Origin: Isoperla grammatica | Lineage: Eukaryota > Arthropoda > Insecta > Plecoptera > Perlodidae | Assembly: GCA_945910005.1 (NCBI GenBank) | Contig: OX246746.1 | Coordinates: forward strand, 29,761,298 to 29,825,297 | Reading direction: 5' to 3' | DNA: 64,000 nt | Notes under the pieces: generated by a model | Database searches by the model: none | What the model saw: only the letters and a program-made list of their open reading frames with translations | Told to the model about the DNA's origin: nothing | Translations under genes and position numbers: made by a program | Shown: in pieces, positions 11,931-22,892 of the stretch | How the letters are laid out: each line of letters starts with the position of its first letter | How positions within the stretch are numbered: the first letter of the stretch is position 1

Positions 11931-12615
11931 AGTGCGTGTGCGTGTGCGTGTGCGTGTGCGTGTGCGTGTGCGTGTGCGTGTGCGTGTGCGTGTGCGTGTG
12001 CGTGTGCGTGTGCGTGTGCGTGTGCGTGTGCGTGTGCGTGTGCGTGTGCGTGTGCGTGTGCGTGTGCGTGTGCGTGTGCGTGTGCGTGTGCGTGTGCGTG
12101 TGCGTGTGCGTGTGCGTGTGCGTGTGCGTGTGCGTGTGCGTGTGCGTGTGCGTGTGCGTGTGCGTGTGCGTGTGCGTGTGCGTGTGCGTGTGCGTGTGCG
12201 TGTGCGTGTGCGTGTGCGTGTGCGTGTGCGTGTGCGTGTGCGTGTGCGTGTGCGTGTGCGTGTGCGTGTGCGTGTGCGTGTGCGTGTGCGTGTGCGTGTG
12301 CGTGTGCGTGTGCGTGTGCGTGTGCGTGTGCGTGTGCGTGTGCGTGTGCGTGTGCGTGTGCGTGTGCGTGTGCGTGTGCGTGTGCGTGTGCGTGTGCGTG
12401 TGCGTGTGCGTGTGCGTGTGCGTGTGCGTGTGCGTGTGCGTGTGCGTGTGCGTGTGCGTGTGCGTGTGCGTGTGCGTGTGCGTGTGCGTGTGCGTGTGCG
12501 TGTGCGTGTGCGTGTGCGTGTGCGTGTGCGTGTGCGTGTGCGTGTGCGTGTGCGTGTGCGTGTGCGTGTGCGTGTGCGTGTGCGTGTGCGTGTGGGTGTG
12601 CGTGTGCGTGTGCGT
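11931..12615 (+). repeat. (GTGTGC)n hexamer array, ~113 copies
   Basis: About 680 bp of the hexamer GTGTGC, with a single visible substitution (C to G at 12595) near the right edge. Purines and pyrimidines alternate strictly throughout. All three long ORFs across it (Val-Cys, Arg-Val and Thr-Arg dipeptide repeats) are products of the array. Such homogeneity suggests recent expansion, or an assembly filled with a consensus. Confidence 0.97.
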
Positions 12616-12667
12616 ATCATGTTATTCTTTTACTTATGACCAAAAATACATTTAATACATATTTGTG

Positions 12668-12742
12668 TGGTGCTCCTTGGCCATACGGTTACCCTCTTGC
12701 TTGCAATGCAGAACGTTCAGAGTTCGATTCCCGGTTCTGGTT
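12668..12742 (+). mobile_element. tRNA-like SINE head
   Basis: TGGCCATACGG (A-box-like, about 12678) and GAGTTCGATTCCC (B-box, about 12719) lie at tRNA-like spacing. The stems needed for a working tRNA do not form. It is located just right of the hexamer array. Confidence 0.45.
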
Positions 12743-12779
12743 GGATTTGTTTAAGTTCCTGGATTGATTTTATTACATG

Positions 12780-14060
12780 GATACGAAACTATAATAAATT
12801 TGAACGTTGATTTTGAAGCCGTGATAGCAAATAAACACCTTGATAAAACGGTATATGCGCCTCATTGAAAATCAGTTCACGTACCGTGAGCAGGTAGAAA
12901 ATAAATTCGTTATTTATTCATTCATTTATATATCTATTTCTTTATTTATTTCAAAAGTAGGTAAAAGTATAAATAATAATATCAAACTCCCCAGAAATTT
13001 TATCGTTTACACCCCCGATCGTACTTGTTAAAAGAATTACGTACTCGATAGTAAAATGTAATTGTAATTCTCCGACATTATGACTCAACTAACCGAGCAC
13101 AGTTAAAAACAGTCTCTTGTGATAGGCTACATAGAAATTGGCAAAATAATGAATCGCTTAATTCGTTGAACTAACAATTTAATGGAGTAATTCTGAACTG
13201 CGTGAACTGGTGAGATAAATCATCTCTGCACTAAAACAAACACGGGCAACGAGGGGACAGCTAGGCTAATATCGCTAATGCAGACTGGCACTTATAGCCC
13301 CGGAATTAATTATTACTTCATTTGAAACGTGGAACTAGAGAGAGAATGACACTGAGATCTAAGAACATGCTACAAAACACACTAAATATTGGATTAGCAA
13401 AGGCTAACTTCCTCAAGTGTAGCTGGAGTAACTTAGTAAGTTAAGAGAATGGGTGAGTTAATGGGGAGTGGAAATTTTATCAGCCATCGCGTTCCGTTCG
13501 GTTTTGCTACAATGCGAAAACTAAGAACTAAAAACAACATATTGAACCAAAAATAAAAAGTTGACATCACCTTTATAAATAAATTATTCTAGTTTATCTC
13601 TGAAAAAGAAAAAAAAAATATAATCAGCAGGTAAAACACTATGGAAAAGTCAAGCTTGGGAAAGCGCGAGCTATGAACTATAATCATCTGATAGTGACAA
13701 GCTAGTGGTGAGAGATAAGAAGCAGCGGACAGGAACTCCAGACAAAGGGAACTGTGCCTCTGAGATGCAATCCCATCGTGATAGTTCGCAATAGTTCATA
13801 CTTGTAGGTTAATAATTGGAACAATAATGTTTCATATATACAAATTGGGGAAATTAGTTGCCACATACACGATCGGGATTGTTTTGTATAGAAGTCTATG
13901 AGTCTAAGAGTGGATGGATAACCATTTATACCTATATAATATAAGATTTAATCTTACCTTAAACAGGAGCATTAGGAGGGAAGTTCGTAATTATGTATAT
14001 TCTTCGTGAAAATGCATGGTCACCTGGTCGTGAAAGATATTTATTTAATTTTACTCTAAA
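12780..14060. other. AT-rich stretch, nothing supported
   Basis: No exon, tandem repeat or element terminus was recognised here. Confidence 0.4.
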
Positions 14061-14067
14061 TTTAAAT

Positions 14068-14103
14068 AATTATTTATTATTATTTTTATTATTATTATTA
14101 TTA

Positions 14104-14156
<53 letters not shown>

Positions 14157-14174
14157 ATAATAATAATAATAATA

Positions 14175-14210
<36 letters not shown>

Positions 14211-14231
14211 GTAATTATTATTATTATTATA

Positions 14232-14326
<95 letters not shown>

Positions 14327-14340
14327 CATTATTATTTTAT
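14068..14340. repeat. (TAA)n/(TTA)n microsatellite, 3' flank of the LINE
   Basis: A long (TTA)n tract with occasional TTTTA and GTA interruptions. Around 14154-14180 the phase flips to (TAA)n, making a local perfect hairpin. It abuts the 3' end of the Dong/R4-type element on the minus strand. Confidence 0.95.
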
Positions 14341-14443
14341 TGTTGCAATACATACAAACTCGGTCAAAACCGGCGTAAACATGTTGTACGGACATAAATG
14401 TCAAGTATTTCCATGTGTTTATCTTATAAAAATCTGCTTATAA

Positions 14444-15042
14444 CTAATTAAATATATCATTGTCCATATTATTTTTCCAAAACAACCTTTTTATTTCAAT
14501 AGATAACTCCATATATTTGTTTATCTTTTCCCGCCAAGTTGTCTCTAAATTGTGGATAAAGGGACAGCAACATCAATTAAAATCGTTTCTTGTTTCTTCT
14601 TGTCAATAAATATAATATCCGGTCTATTGCGATGTATGATTTGGTCTGTTATAACTGCCTGGTCGTAATATAATTTGTAGTCTTTACTATCCAATACCTT
14701 TTCAGGCTTGTATTTGTAATACGCAGTGATTGTGTTTATAAGTTTATACTTTATGGCTAATTTTTTATGTATAATGTTTGCAACTTGGTTATGCCTTTGA
14801 AGATAATCTGTTTGACAAAGCATTTGGCACCCAGATACGATATGCTCAATTGTTTCTCCGTTCATATAACATTTTCTACATTTATCTTCCACTGTGACGT
14901 CTTTCAGTATGTATTTTTTGTAATTGTTAGTCTTGATTACTTTATCTTGAATAGCGATCATAGATCCCTCTGTTTTGCTTAAAATGTCCCCGGACGTTAA
15001 CCATTTGTTCGATGCTACCCTATCTACGTTATCCTTAAGAAG
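14444..15042 (-). pseudogene. CCHC zinc knuckle plus restriction-like endonuclease
   Basis: Continues in frame from the stop at 15043. It contains CRKCYMNGETIEHIVSGC (C-x2-C-x8-H-x4-C), then RPDIIF and ILIDVAVP, the PD-(D/E)xK-type endonuclease core that nicks the target for target-primed reverse transcription in R2/R4/Dong elements. The catalytic acidic residues are still present. The frame breaks just after IDVAVP, near 14550. In the next frame KINKYMEL and KRLFWKNNMD continue to a natural stop at 14444-14446, the probable original C-terminus. Confidence 0.8.
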
Positions 15043-16777
15043 TTATTTATAGTTTCTGCTATGTAACGTCTTTTCTGATATTCTGATCTCTTTTGCTGTG
15101 TCAGAATTTAGTTTTTGAAGCAAATTTAAATTTCCGTCATTTAAATTGAGGGCAGAAAGCGACTTGTCTGCCGATACTATAGCTCTATGAAGTAGTGAAT
15201 GTGGGCATTTTGTATAAATATACTTTCTTAGAATTTCAATTTGTTTATAATATAAATTGTTTAAATCAATCAAGCCTCTTCCCCCTTTTTCTCTAGGTAG
15301 AGTCACTCGTTCTATTGCTGACTTAGGGTGATGACTTCTGTATTTTGGTGAATGTTGTGCGGGTGAGAATTTCCAGGGCATGAGTTTCTGTCAGTGTCCA
15401 ATTAATAATTCCGAATGAATACGTAAGTACCGGTACAGCATAAGGATTTATTGCTTTGATCTTGTTTTTACCATTTAGTTGTGTTTTTAAAATGGATCCT
15501 ATTCGTTTTTTGTATGCAGAAATTAATTTACTTTTCGTCAGGCTATGATCGATTTGTTTAGTCTGCGCAACTCCTAGATATTTGTACATGTCTTCTTCGT
15601 CCATTACTGCAATTCGGTTGTCTTCGTCAATTTCAAACCCTTCTAATTTCGTTATCTTTCCTTTGATGACATGAAGTGACTTACATTTATCCATTCCAAA
15701 ATCCATACATATATCTCTACTGAATTCTAACGTTGAGTTAAGTAAATTCGTCATGTGTGTCGCATTTAAAGCATATAATTTGAGATCGCCCATGTAGTCA
15801 AGATGGGAAAGTGTGTGGCAAACCGTATTACCGTCCTTTATCTTGAAACCATGTGTAGATTTGTCAAGTATGTGAGATAATAGATTTAATGAAAGACAAA
15901 ACCATAACGCACTAAACGAGTCACCTTGAAAAATACCTCGTCGGATGTTTACTGGGTCAGTACATATCTGCTCTTTTCCTACGTTTAACTTTAATGTTGT
16001 TCTCCAACTCGTCATCGCTGTCCGCAAAAAGTTTACTATCAATGGGTTTACTTTATTAATTTCCAATATCTGTATAAGCCACGAATGTGGTACGAACCAT
16101 ATGCTTTCTTGTACTCAATATAGCTAACGTGAATGTTTCTCTTTTTGTTGAATGCTTGGTTCATTACAACATAATCGATAATTAATTGATCCTTACACCC
16201 TTGCGACAAATTTACGACATCCCTTTTGTTCTTCAGCTAATATATTGTGTTCTTCACAATGACTATATATTTTATTTCTTATGCACGAAGTCAAGATTTT
16301 GTATATAGTTGGTTAGCATGTAATTGGTCTATATTTACTTGGATTTTTGGTGTCATAATTTTTGTTTTAAGAAATGTTATTCCTTCAGTAAAGAAATCTG
16401 GTAAATCCTTGTCTCCTAATTTAAATTCATTAAGACATTTAGCTATCTGGGTGTGCATGTTTGAGAACTTCTTGTACCAAAAATTTCGAATGTTATCATT
16501 ACCGGGTGCTTTCCAATTATGAGTATTTCGTATCGTTGAATTTATATCATTTACACTGATGCCATCAAATGTCATTTCTTCAATATCGCTCATTGCCTCA
16601 ATTTTATCTTGAATCCATGTTGCATTGTAATTGTGCATTAATGGGTTACTCCATATCCCACCCCAAAACTGCTCAATCTCGGTCTTCGATGGTATACCAT
16701 TTCCTACAATTTCTTCTTTATTGTTAATTTGCTGATAGGATTCTTTTTCTTTTTCTTTAAATATTTTGTTTTAATAT
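15043..16777 (-). pseudogene. reverse transcriptase domain, frameshifted and catalytically broken
   Basis: The frame opens at the right edge, where FWGGIWSNP precedes the RT. It runs through NWKAPGNDN (RT block 1) and ends at 16291 after a one-base shift near 16330. Motif RPITC is followed by a stop at 16313-16315. Another shift lies near 16220 and a third near 16100, inside motif A, which reads YIEYKKAYG: the catalytic Asp of this motif is replaced by Glu and the usual Asp after AY by Gly. The core piece (15323-16066) carries motif C as YMGD at 15785-15796, so the Y/F-x-D-D catalytic pair is also damaged. A further shift near 15345 leads to the LPREKGGRGLIDL block, and an in-frame stop lies at 15043-15045. 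All breaks are seen directly; loss of polymerase activity is inferred. Confidence 0.85.
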
Positions 16778-16835
16778 TGTTTATTATTATTATTATTATT
16801 ATTATTATTGTTATTGTTATTATTGCAGTTATTAC
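16778..16835. repeat. (ATT)n microsatellite, 5' flank of the LINE
   Basis: ATT repeats with a few GTT variants, the same motif as the block at 14068-14340. It is taken as the other half of the TAA target tract split by the LINE. Confidence 0.9.
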
Positions 16836-16934
16836 TTTTACTACTATTGTTGTATGGTTGTACACTTACAGCTTGACTTCAGCAAGTCCAGTAAATAAAC
16901 AAAGAATAGCAGTTATGATAATAATTAATAATAA

Positions 16935-18116
16935 CTAGGAAAACGGTCCGCGTTGCCAGATGAGCGATTATTTTCAATGTATCAAAGCAAACAAATCTTT
17001 TGCGTATCATATTACTTTTACAAAAAAAAATACCTTTATAATAAGCAAAATTTTTGTTTACAAGATGGTGGTTTAAGTTCCAACCTTAGAATTTTTGTAC
17101 ATTATTTCTCGATATGTTGCTAATAATTGCAAAAACTATTATAAATTCAAACCTTCAAGTTGATTTTTCACTGGATTTCCGAATATTTCATTCGACCGTG
17201 GTCTACTCAATAGGCTCTAATTCATAAACCATTAAACTTATCTGTGTAAAGAAAGTTCCATATTGTAGATACAGGCAAGATCTAAAATGTCATATTGTTT
17301 AATCATACAATAACCGCATTTAAATCATAATAAAAGCTTTTTAATTTGTCGACAAAGTTCGTTGTTAACTTTTGCATGTTTGCCGTGAAAGTCATAACAC
17401 ATAACACGTCATTGTAGCCATTCTGTGATAGCTATAACATTCCAAATACATGGTGAGAAAGGTCAGAGTGAGCACGCCATTTCTGCTGCATACTATGTGC
17501 ATCTTACTTCAATGATCCGCAAATGCGAATCATATCGGTGGAACACTGTAAAAATGAAGAAATTAATTGCCGTAAATAAACAATATTTTTTATAACATGG
17601 CGGTTACAGCCACAATTTTGAAACTATTGTCAATCATTGATATTGTCGATGTGGACCTACATGTAAAAAATCATTCAAATCCGTTTGTTAGTTTTAATTA
17701 AATTAAATAAATTAAACTTTTTGTTTCACTAATTAATTTTTTTAGAATGGCATCTTGACGGATTTGGCTGATATTTTGCTGGTTATGTTAACAGCATCGA
17801 GTTTAGTGGTAACGAATGTTGACCGAAAATTTCAGCCATATACATCAAGCCGTTTGACCTGTGCGCGACGAACAAAATTTAGCGCACATACATACATACA
17901 AACATACATACATACATACATACATACATACATACATACATACATACATACATACATACATACATACATACATACATACATACATACATACATACATACA
18001 AACATACATACATACATACAAAAAATACATACATACATACATACATACACACACACAGACAAAGCGTTGATTGAGTTGTATGGAGAGATTCACTCCGCTT
18101 CGCTAAGCTCATCTAA
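16935..18116 (-). mobile_element. Helitron-like non-autonomous element, family B
   Basis: Read on the minus strand it starts near TTAGATGAGCTTAGCG, has a (TATG)n block shortly inside, and ends GACCGTTTTCCTAG followed by host T. CTAG before a host T matches the CTRR-T end of Helitrons. AGATGAGC near the 5' end reappears inverted near the 3' end (16958-16966), a subterminal inverted repeat as in Helentron-associated elements such as DINE-1. The last bases CGTTTTCCTAG are shared with the three family A copies. No Rep/helicase coding is present. Confidence 0.5.
17886..18056. repeat. (TACA)n microsatellite inside the Helitron-like element
   Basis: About 40 copies of the TACA/CATA tetranucleotide with a few AAAC and CACA variants. 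It lies close to the 5' end of the element on the minus strand, where DINE-1-like elements also hold tandem repeats. Confidence 0.95.
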
Positions 18117-18360
18117 TTAATTGCCATATATATTATCACAATATGGCCGCCATGCGCATCACATTAATAAACCGTATTGCTTATAAACACCGATATATAT
18201 CCGTATGTTGTGTTCACCATACGGTGCGTATTACTTTTGGTCGCGTAAGTATCTATCAGTTAGAGCTCTGGCCGCTGGCGTTCTATTCCGCTCGCTTTCT
18301 GACTCCTAAGTGAATAAGGTGCCAATATAACTACTTCACCCCATAAAAGATTCACAACTT

Positions 18361-18406
18361 CTGATGATCTCTGGCCCATACAGCGGTAGAGCCAGAGAAG
18401 AAATTC
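18361..18406 (+). ncRNA. isolated hammerhead-like core
   Basis: CTGATGA (18361-18367) is followed directly by TCTCTGGC, a 15-nt loop and the perfectly complementary GCCAGAGA (18391-18398), then A, then GAAATTC. The order CUGANGA, stem II, GAAA fits a hammerhead core, with one extra A before GAAA. Stem I supports only two pairs and stem III is not evident. It is not in a foldback element. It may be a chance hairpin or part of an unrelated repeat. Confidence 0.3.
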
Positions 18407-18631
18407 AATGGGCATCCAGCAATGAACGGGGGTCCATGTTTATTATACATGATCGCCTGCTTTATTATTGAACACCGAAGTTGGAGCGAGCATGCTGGGA
18501 GAATGCAGGCAGCTAGGAACGTTGTTCGACCGAAGCACTTGTGTATTGTGGATACCAGACTATCCAGAAAGCAATCATATTCTGCATGTTTTACTCAAAT
18601 AAAAGACTAAAACTCACTGGTGTTATTGATT

Positions 18632-18775
18632 TATTGAGAACGCTTCAAGAAAGGTAATTGAAACCCGGATATTGGTTTTGTATCAACTAAACAATGAATT
18701 TAAAAACTCGCAAATATTGTAAATGTTACGATTTGCTATTTATGTAATACACAATAATTTATAATTAATAAATTA
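18632..18775 (+). repeat. dispersed coding-like repeat, copy 1
   Basis: Reads KVIETRILVLYQLNNEFKN and then continues in AT-rich DNA similar to the downstream part of the copy at 63568. The similar protein-like text in four places identifies a transposable element or gene-fragment family I cannot name. Confidence 0.45.
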
Positions 18776-19261
18776 GTCATAGTTTATGAATGAATTTGTC
18801 ACAGTTTCCTAAATGGAACAATGAAAGTTATTACTCGCGATGTTGTCAGACCGTTTGCGGGACACCACCATCAAAAATCGGTTGGAGGACGATTGGAGGA
18901 CTGACAGACCCCATGAGGATGTATCGCTGATTGTCATTGATGGACCGGAGGACGGGAAGCGAAGCGAGTGTAGTAAAACATAACAAGTCCCAAGGAACCA
19001 TTAACCGAACAATCGGTGAGGGCACAGCCACCGTTGTACGAGAAACGATGAAAATTTACATTTTTAAATTGTGTGTGCGTTGATTAAAAATGGCAAACGA
19101 AATTACACCGCGATTCATAGGACAAGCCGAGAGAGGTGACGGCTATGAGATGTGAGATAGAAGGGCACATGTTTGAACCCTCTTTGGGGCTAGTCAGTAG
19201 GGTAACACATTAAAGACTGGTGAATTTTCATTGAACACAAAATAGATCTATATAAACGGTA

Positions 19262-19330
19262 ATAATAATAATTGTTCGTACGAAACCTTCCCAGGGACAA
19301 TCCATGTCACTCATCAGGTGACTAACTATT
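19262..19330 (-). repeat. dispersed repeat shared with 23085-23165
   Basis: On the minus strand GTTAGTCACCTGATGA and, further on, a TTTCGTACGAAC block match the plus strand at 23090-23160 (TTAGTCACCTGATGA ... TTCCTACGAAC). There are two copies in opposite orientation, of unknown family. Confidence 0.4.
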
Positions 19331-19634
19331 GCACTATTTGGAATGTATTTTTTGTTTCAAAACGTCTCGATAGCTATAGGTCATACGACGTTGGCATTTT
19401 AGTCACTTCTGACATTTAGAGCTACCCTGGACCAATTCTATCCCAAACGGGGAGCTTGTTATTTTGATTAGTAACTATGCGTGTAATGGTGAAAATATAA
19501 GCCCTCCTGATTGATTAAATATTAGATATATTTAGCAAGCACTGTAGTACTTACGAAACATCCGGGGGGGTAAATGCAGGATATGATTAAAACGTGGAAA
19601 TTTCATGTGTTTTTAATATCGTGACTAGATCCCC

Positions 19635-21047
19635 AACAAACAGGGAACACGCCGTGTTCAGCAAGCACAGTATATGTTGCTAGTAAAACTAACTCACCGG
19701 TCTCGCCACATGCTGGAAGCTCCATTAATACAAGCGGGACAAACCGGGCCGTGTTCAGCAAGCACAGTATACGTTGCTAGTGAACTACCTCACCGGTCTC
19801 ACAACATGCTGGAAGCTCCATTAATACAAGCGGGACAAACCGGGCCGTGTTCAGCAAGCACAGTATACGTTGCTAGTGAACTACCTCACCGGTCTCACAA
19901 CATGCTGGAAGCTCCATTAATACAAGCGGGACAAACCGGGCCGTGTTCAGCAAGCACAGTATACGTTGCTAGTAAAACTACCTCACCGGTCTCACAACAT
20001 GCTGGAAGCTCCATTAATACAAGCGGGACAAACCGGGCCGTGTTCAGCAAGCACAGTATATGTTGCTAGTGAACTACCTCACCGGTCTCACAACATGCTG
20101 GAAGCTCCATTAATACAAGCGGGACAAACCGGGCCGTGTTCAGCAAGCACAGTATATGTTGCTAGTGAACTACCTCACCGGTCTCACAACATGCTGGAAG
20201 CTCCATTAATACAAGCGGGACAAACCGGGCCGTGTTCAGCAAGCACAGTATACGTTGCTAGTAAAACTACCTCACCGGTCTCACAACATGCTGGAAGCTC
20301 CATTAATACAAGCGGGACAAACCGGGCCGTGTTCAGCAAGCACAGTATACGTTGCTCTCGCAACATGCTGGAAGCTCCATTAATACAAGCGGGACAAACC
20401 GGGCCGTGTTCAGCAAGCACAGTATACGTTGCTAGTGAACTACCTCACCGGTCTCACAACATGCTGGAAGCTCCATTAATACAAGCGGGACAAACCGGGC
20501 CGTGTTCAGCAAGCACAGTATACGTTGCTAGTAAAACTACCTCACCGGTCTCACAACATGCTGGAAGCTCCATTAATACAAGCGGGACAAACCGGGCCGT
20601 GTTCAGCAAGCACAGTATATGTTGCTAGTGAACTACCTCACCGGTCTCACAACATGCTGGAAGCTCCATTAATACAAGCGGCACAAACCGGGCCGTGTTC
20701 AGCAAGCACAGTATACGTTGCTCTCGCAACATGCTGGAAGCTCCATTAATACAAGCGGGACAAACCGGGCCGTGTTCAGCAAGCACAGTATACGTTGCTA
20801 GTGAACTACCTCACCGGTCTCACAACATGCTGGAAGCTCCATTAATACAAGCGGCACAAACCGGGCCGTGTTCAGCAAGCACAGTATACGTTGCTAGTGA
20901 ACTACCTCACCGGTCTCACAACATGCTGGAAGCTCCATTAATACAAGCGGCACAAACCGGGCCGTGTTCAGCAAGCACAGTATACGTTGCTAGTGAAACT
21001 ACCTCACCGGTCTCACAACATGCTGGAAGCTCCATTAATACAAGCAG
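19635..21047 (+). repeat. 96-bp minisatellite, 15 units
   Basis: Units of 96 bp (some 97 bp with an extra A after GCTAGTAAA) contain CTCACCGGTCTCACAACATG and GGGCCGTGTTCAGCAAGC. Two units, near 20356 and 20722, lack the same 19-bp block between GTTGCT and CTCGCAACATG. Because 96 is divisible by three, 32-residue repeats appear in frame, but the 97-bp units shift the frame, so a protein is unlikely. Sequence identity between units is very high. Confidence 0.93.
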
Positions 21048-21731
21048 GATATACTGATATTTGCAGCAATACCGAAACTGGGCTTGCTATTAGCAAATTG
21101 CATCCTACTCAGGGTAACAACGCTATACCGACTATTTCCACTGTCAATTCACATCTGCCATCGGTCAATACGGTAATGAGATCTGACACAGATGAGTGAT
21201 AAGCTGATAACCCGTAGGCCTATATATGTTACAAGCAATTATATTATTAGGTACGGTACATTTCATAATTATCTGCAAATTAGTACACGACTAAACCTAA
21301 TTATTTTATGTCGCCACTAGATGTTAACTATACGCATCAACGATACGCCCAGCTGAAAAACATTCGGCTAACACTAAATTGCACCTCCCCCTTCCCCTCC
21401 ATCCCGCGCAACCAAAATCCCCAAATGTAAATATCTTATCGTCATTTGGTGAAATGTTGGCGCTGTAAAATCGTTTTCAGCTGATGACACAAAAACCCAA
21501 AAACATTTACCCACCCCGAAAGTCGTCTCGCAAAGCCCTATCCCAATGATTAGTTACAAGATATTATAAATGCTGTTCATAAATCCTTTATTCCTTTATG
21601 ATTTCGAAACCAAATTGGTCCAATCATTCACGTTTCCTACTTTGTGTAGCGTTCATATCCATTTTGGGGGGGCGGTTAGTCAAACTAGCCAAACTTTAAA
21701 AATTCTACCGACGTAGTAGCCGGGATCGCCT

Positions 21732-22573
21732 ATTAGTCAACTACGGTTCCTGCTTACACGTTCAAATCCTGTCACGGACATGGATGCCTATGTTGTGTTC
21801 TATCTTTATATTAGTCAACTACGGTTCCTGCTTACACGTTCAAATCCTGTCACGGGCATGGATGCCTATGTTGTGTTCTATCTTTATATTAGTCAACTAC
21901 GGTTCCTGCTTACACGTTCAAATCCTGTCACGGGCATGGATGCCTATGTTGTGTTCTATCTTTATATTAGTCAACTACGGTTCCTGCTTACACGTTCAAA
22001 TCCTGTCACGGGCATGGATGCCTATGTTGGGTTCTATCTTTATATTAGTCAACTACGGTTCCTGCTTACACGTTCAAATCCTGTCACGGGCATGGATGCC
22101 TATGTTGGGTTCTATCTTTATATTAGTCAACTACGGTTCCTGCTTACACGTTCAAATCCTGTCACGGGCATGGATGCCTATGTTGTGTTCTATCTTTATA
22201 TTAGTCAACTACGGTTCCTGCTTACACGTTCAAATCCTGTCACGGTCTATGTTGTGTTCTATCTTTATATTAGTAAACTACGGTTCCTGCTTACACGTTC
22301 AAATCCTGTCACGGGCATGGATGCCTATGTTGTGTTCTATCTTTATATTAGTCAACTACGGTTCCTGCTTACACGTTCAAATCCTGTCACGGGCATGGAT
22401 GCCTATGTTGGGTTCTATCTTTATATTAGTAAACTACGGTTCCTGCTTACACGTTCAAATCCTGTCACGGGCATGGATGCCTATGTTGTGTTCTATCTTT
22501 ATATTAGTCAACTACGGTTCCTGCTTACACGTTCAAATCCTGTCACGGTCTATGTTGTGTTCTATCTTTATAT
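21732..22573 (+). repeat. 78-bp minisatellite built on a tRNA-like B-box, 11 units
   Basis: Units of 78 bp, with two 66-bp variants lacking 12 bp around GGGCATGGATGC. Each holds ACGTTCAAATCCTG, close to the pol III B-box, followed by TCACGGGCATGGATG, the junction seen after the tRNA head of the SINE at 59488 (CTTGGGCATGAATG). The array therefore looks like an amplified piece of a tRNA-derived SINE. Two long ORFs across it are by-products of a unit length divisible by three. Confidence 0.9.
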
Positions 22574-22892
22574 ATCAGCATCATCACTACAAGCCCCTTA
22601 TAGCTAAAAAGAAAAAGCAACATACTTAACTCATAAATCTAGCGAGATCAGGACTACACAACTTTAATTTCATTGATCACAGTTTATATATCAAATTCAT
22701 ATAATTTTATATCAGACATTTAAGAGGGCGAACAATTTCGCGCCCTGAGTTCATCTTGTAACACTTGAGCCAACAGTATTCGTGATCATTAGTCTTATTA
22801 GAGAGAGCCACGAGAAAAGTATCCGTGGAAAGTTCACTGTTATCACACGCATGAATAATATGACAGCTCGCTAGTTACCGACTTGTGTACCC

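Larger units (their letters stand above)
14341..16777 (-). mobile_element. 5'-truncated Dong/R4-type non-LTR retrotransposon
   Basis: A single element on the minus strand, about 2.4 kb, encodes in order the start of a reverse transcriptase, the RT core, the post-RT region with LPREKGGRGLIDL, a CCHC zinc knuckle and a restriction-like endonuclease. It ends in a roughly 100-bp 3' UTR with AATAAAA. This order and the RLE are diagnostic of the R2/R4/Dong group; the RPDI...IDVAVP endonuclease text and the NWKAPG, RPITC and DLKLYA RT motifs point to the R4/Dong clade. Dong elements are known to sit in TAA repeats, and both edges of this copy meet TAA microsatellite, which fits. The coding frame still runs open into the right flank, so the 5' end is missing. 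Frameshifts and stops make it inactive. Confidence 0.85.

Noticed and set aside
11892..12655. Three long ORFs (242, 251 and 235 codons) across the hexamer array
   Set aside because: They are dipeptide repeats forced by a stop-free hexamer on both strands; nothing outside the array looks coding.
19674..21199. Repeat protein from the 96-bp array
   Set aside because: 97-bp units change the frame several times, giving only pieces.
21780..22629. Two overlapping ORFs of 275 and 281 codons
   Set aside because: Both frames are open because the 78-bp and 66-bp units are multiples of three; two frames cannot both be coding by chance of selection, and the unit is SINE-derived.
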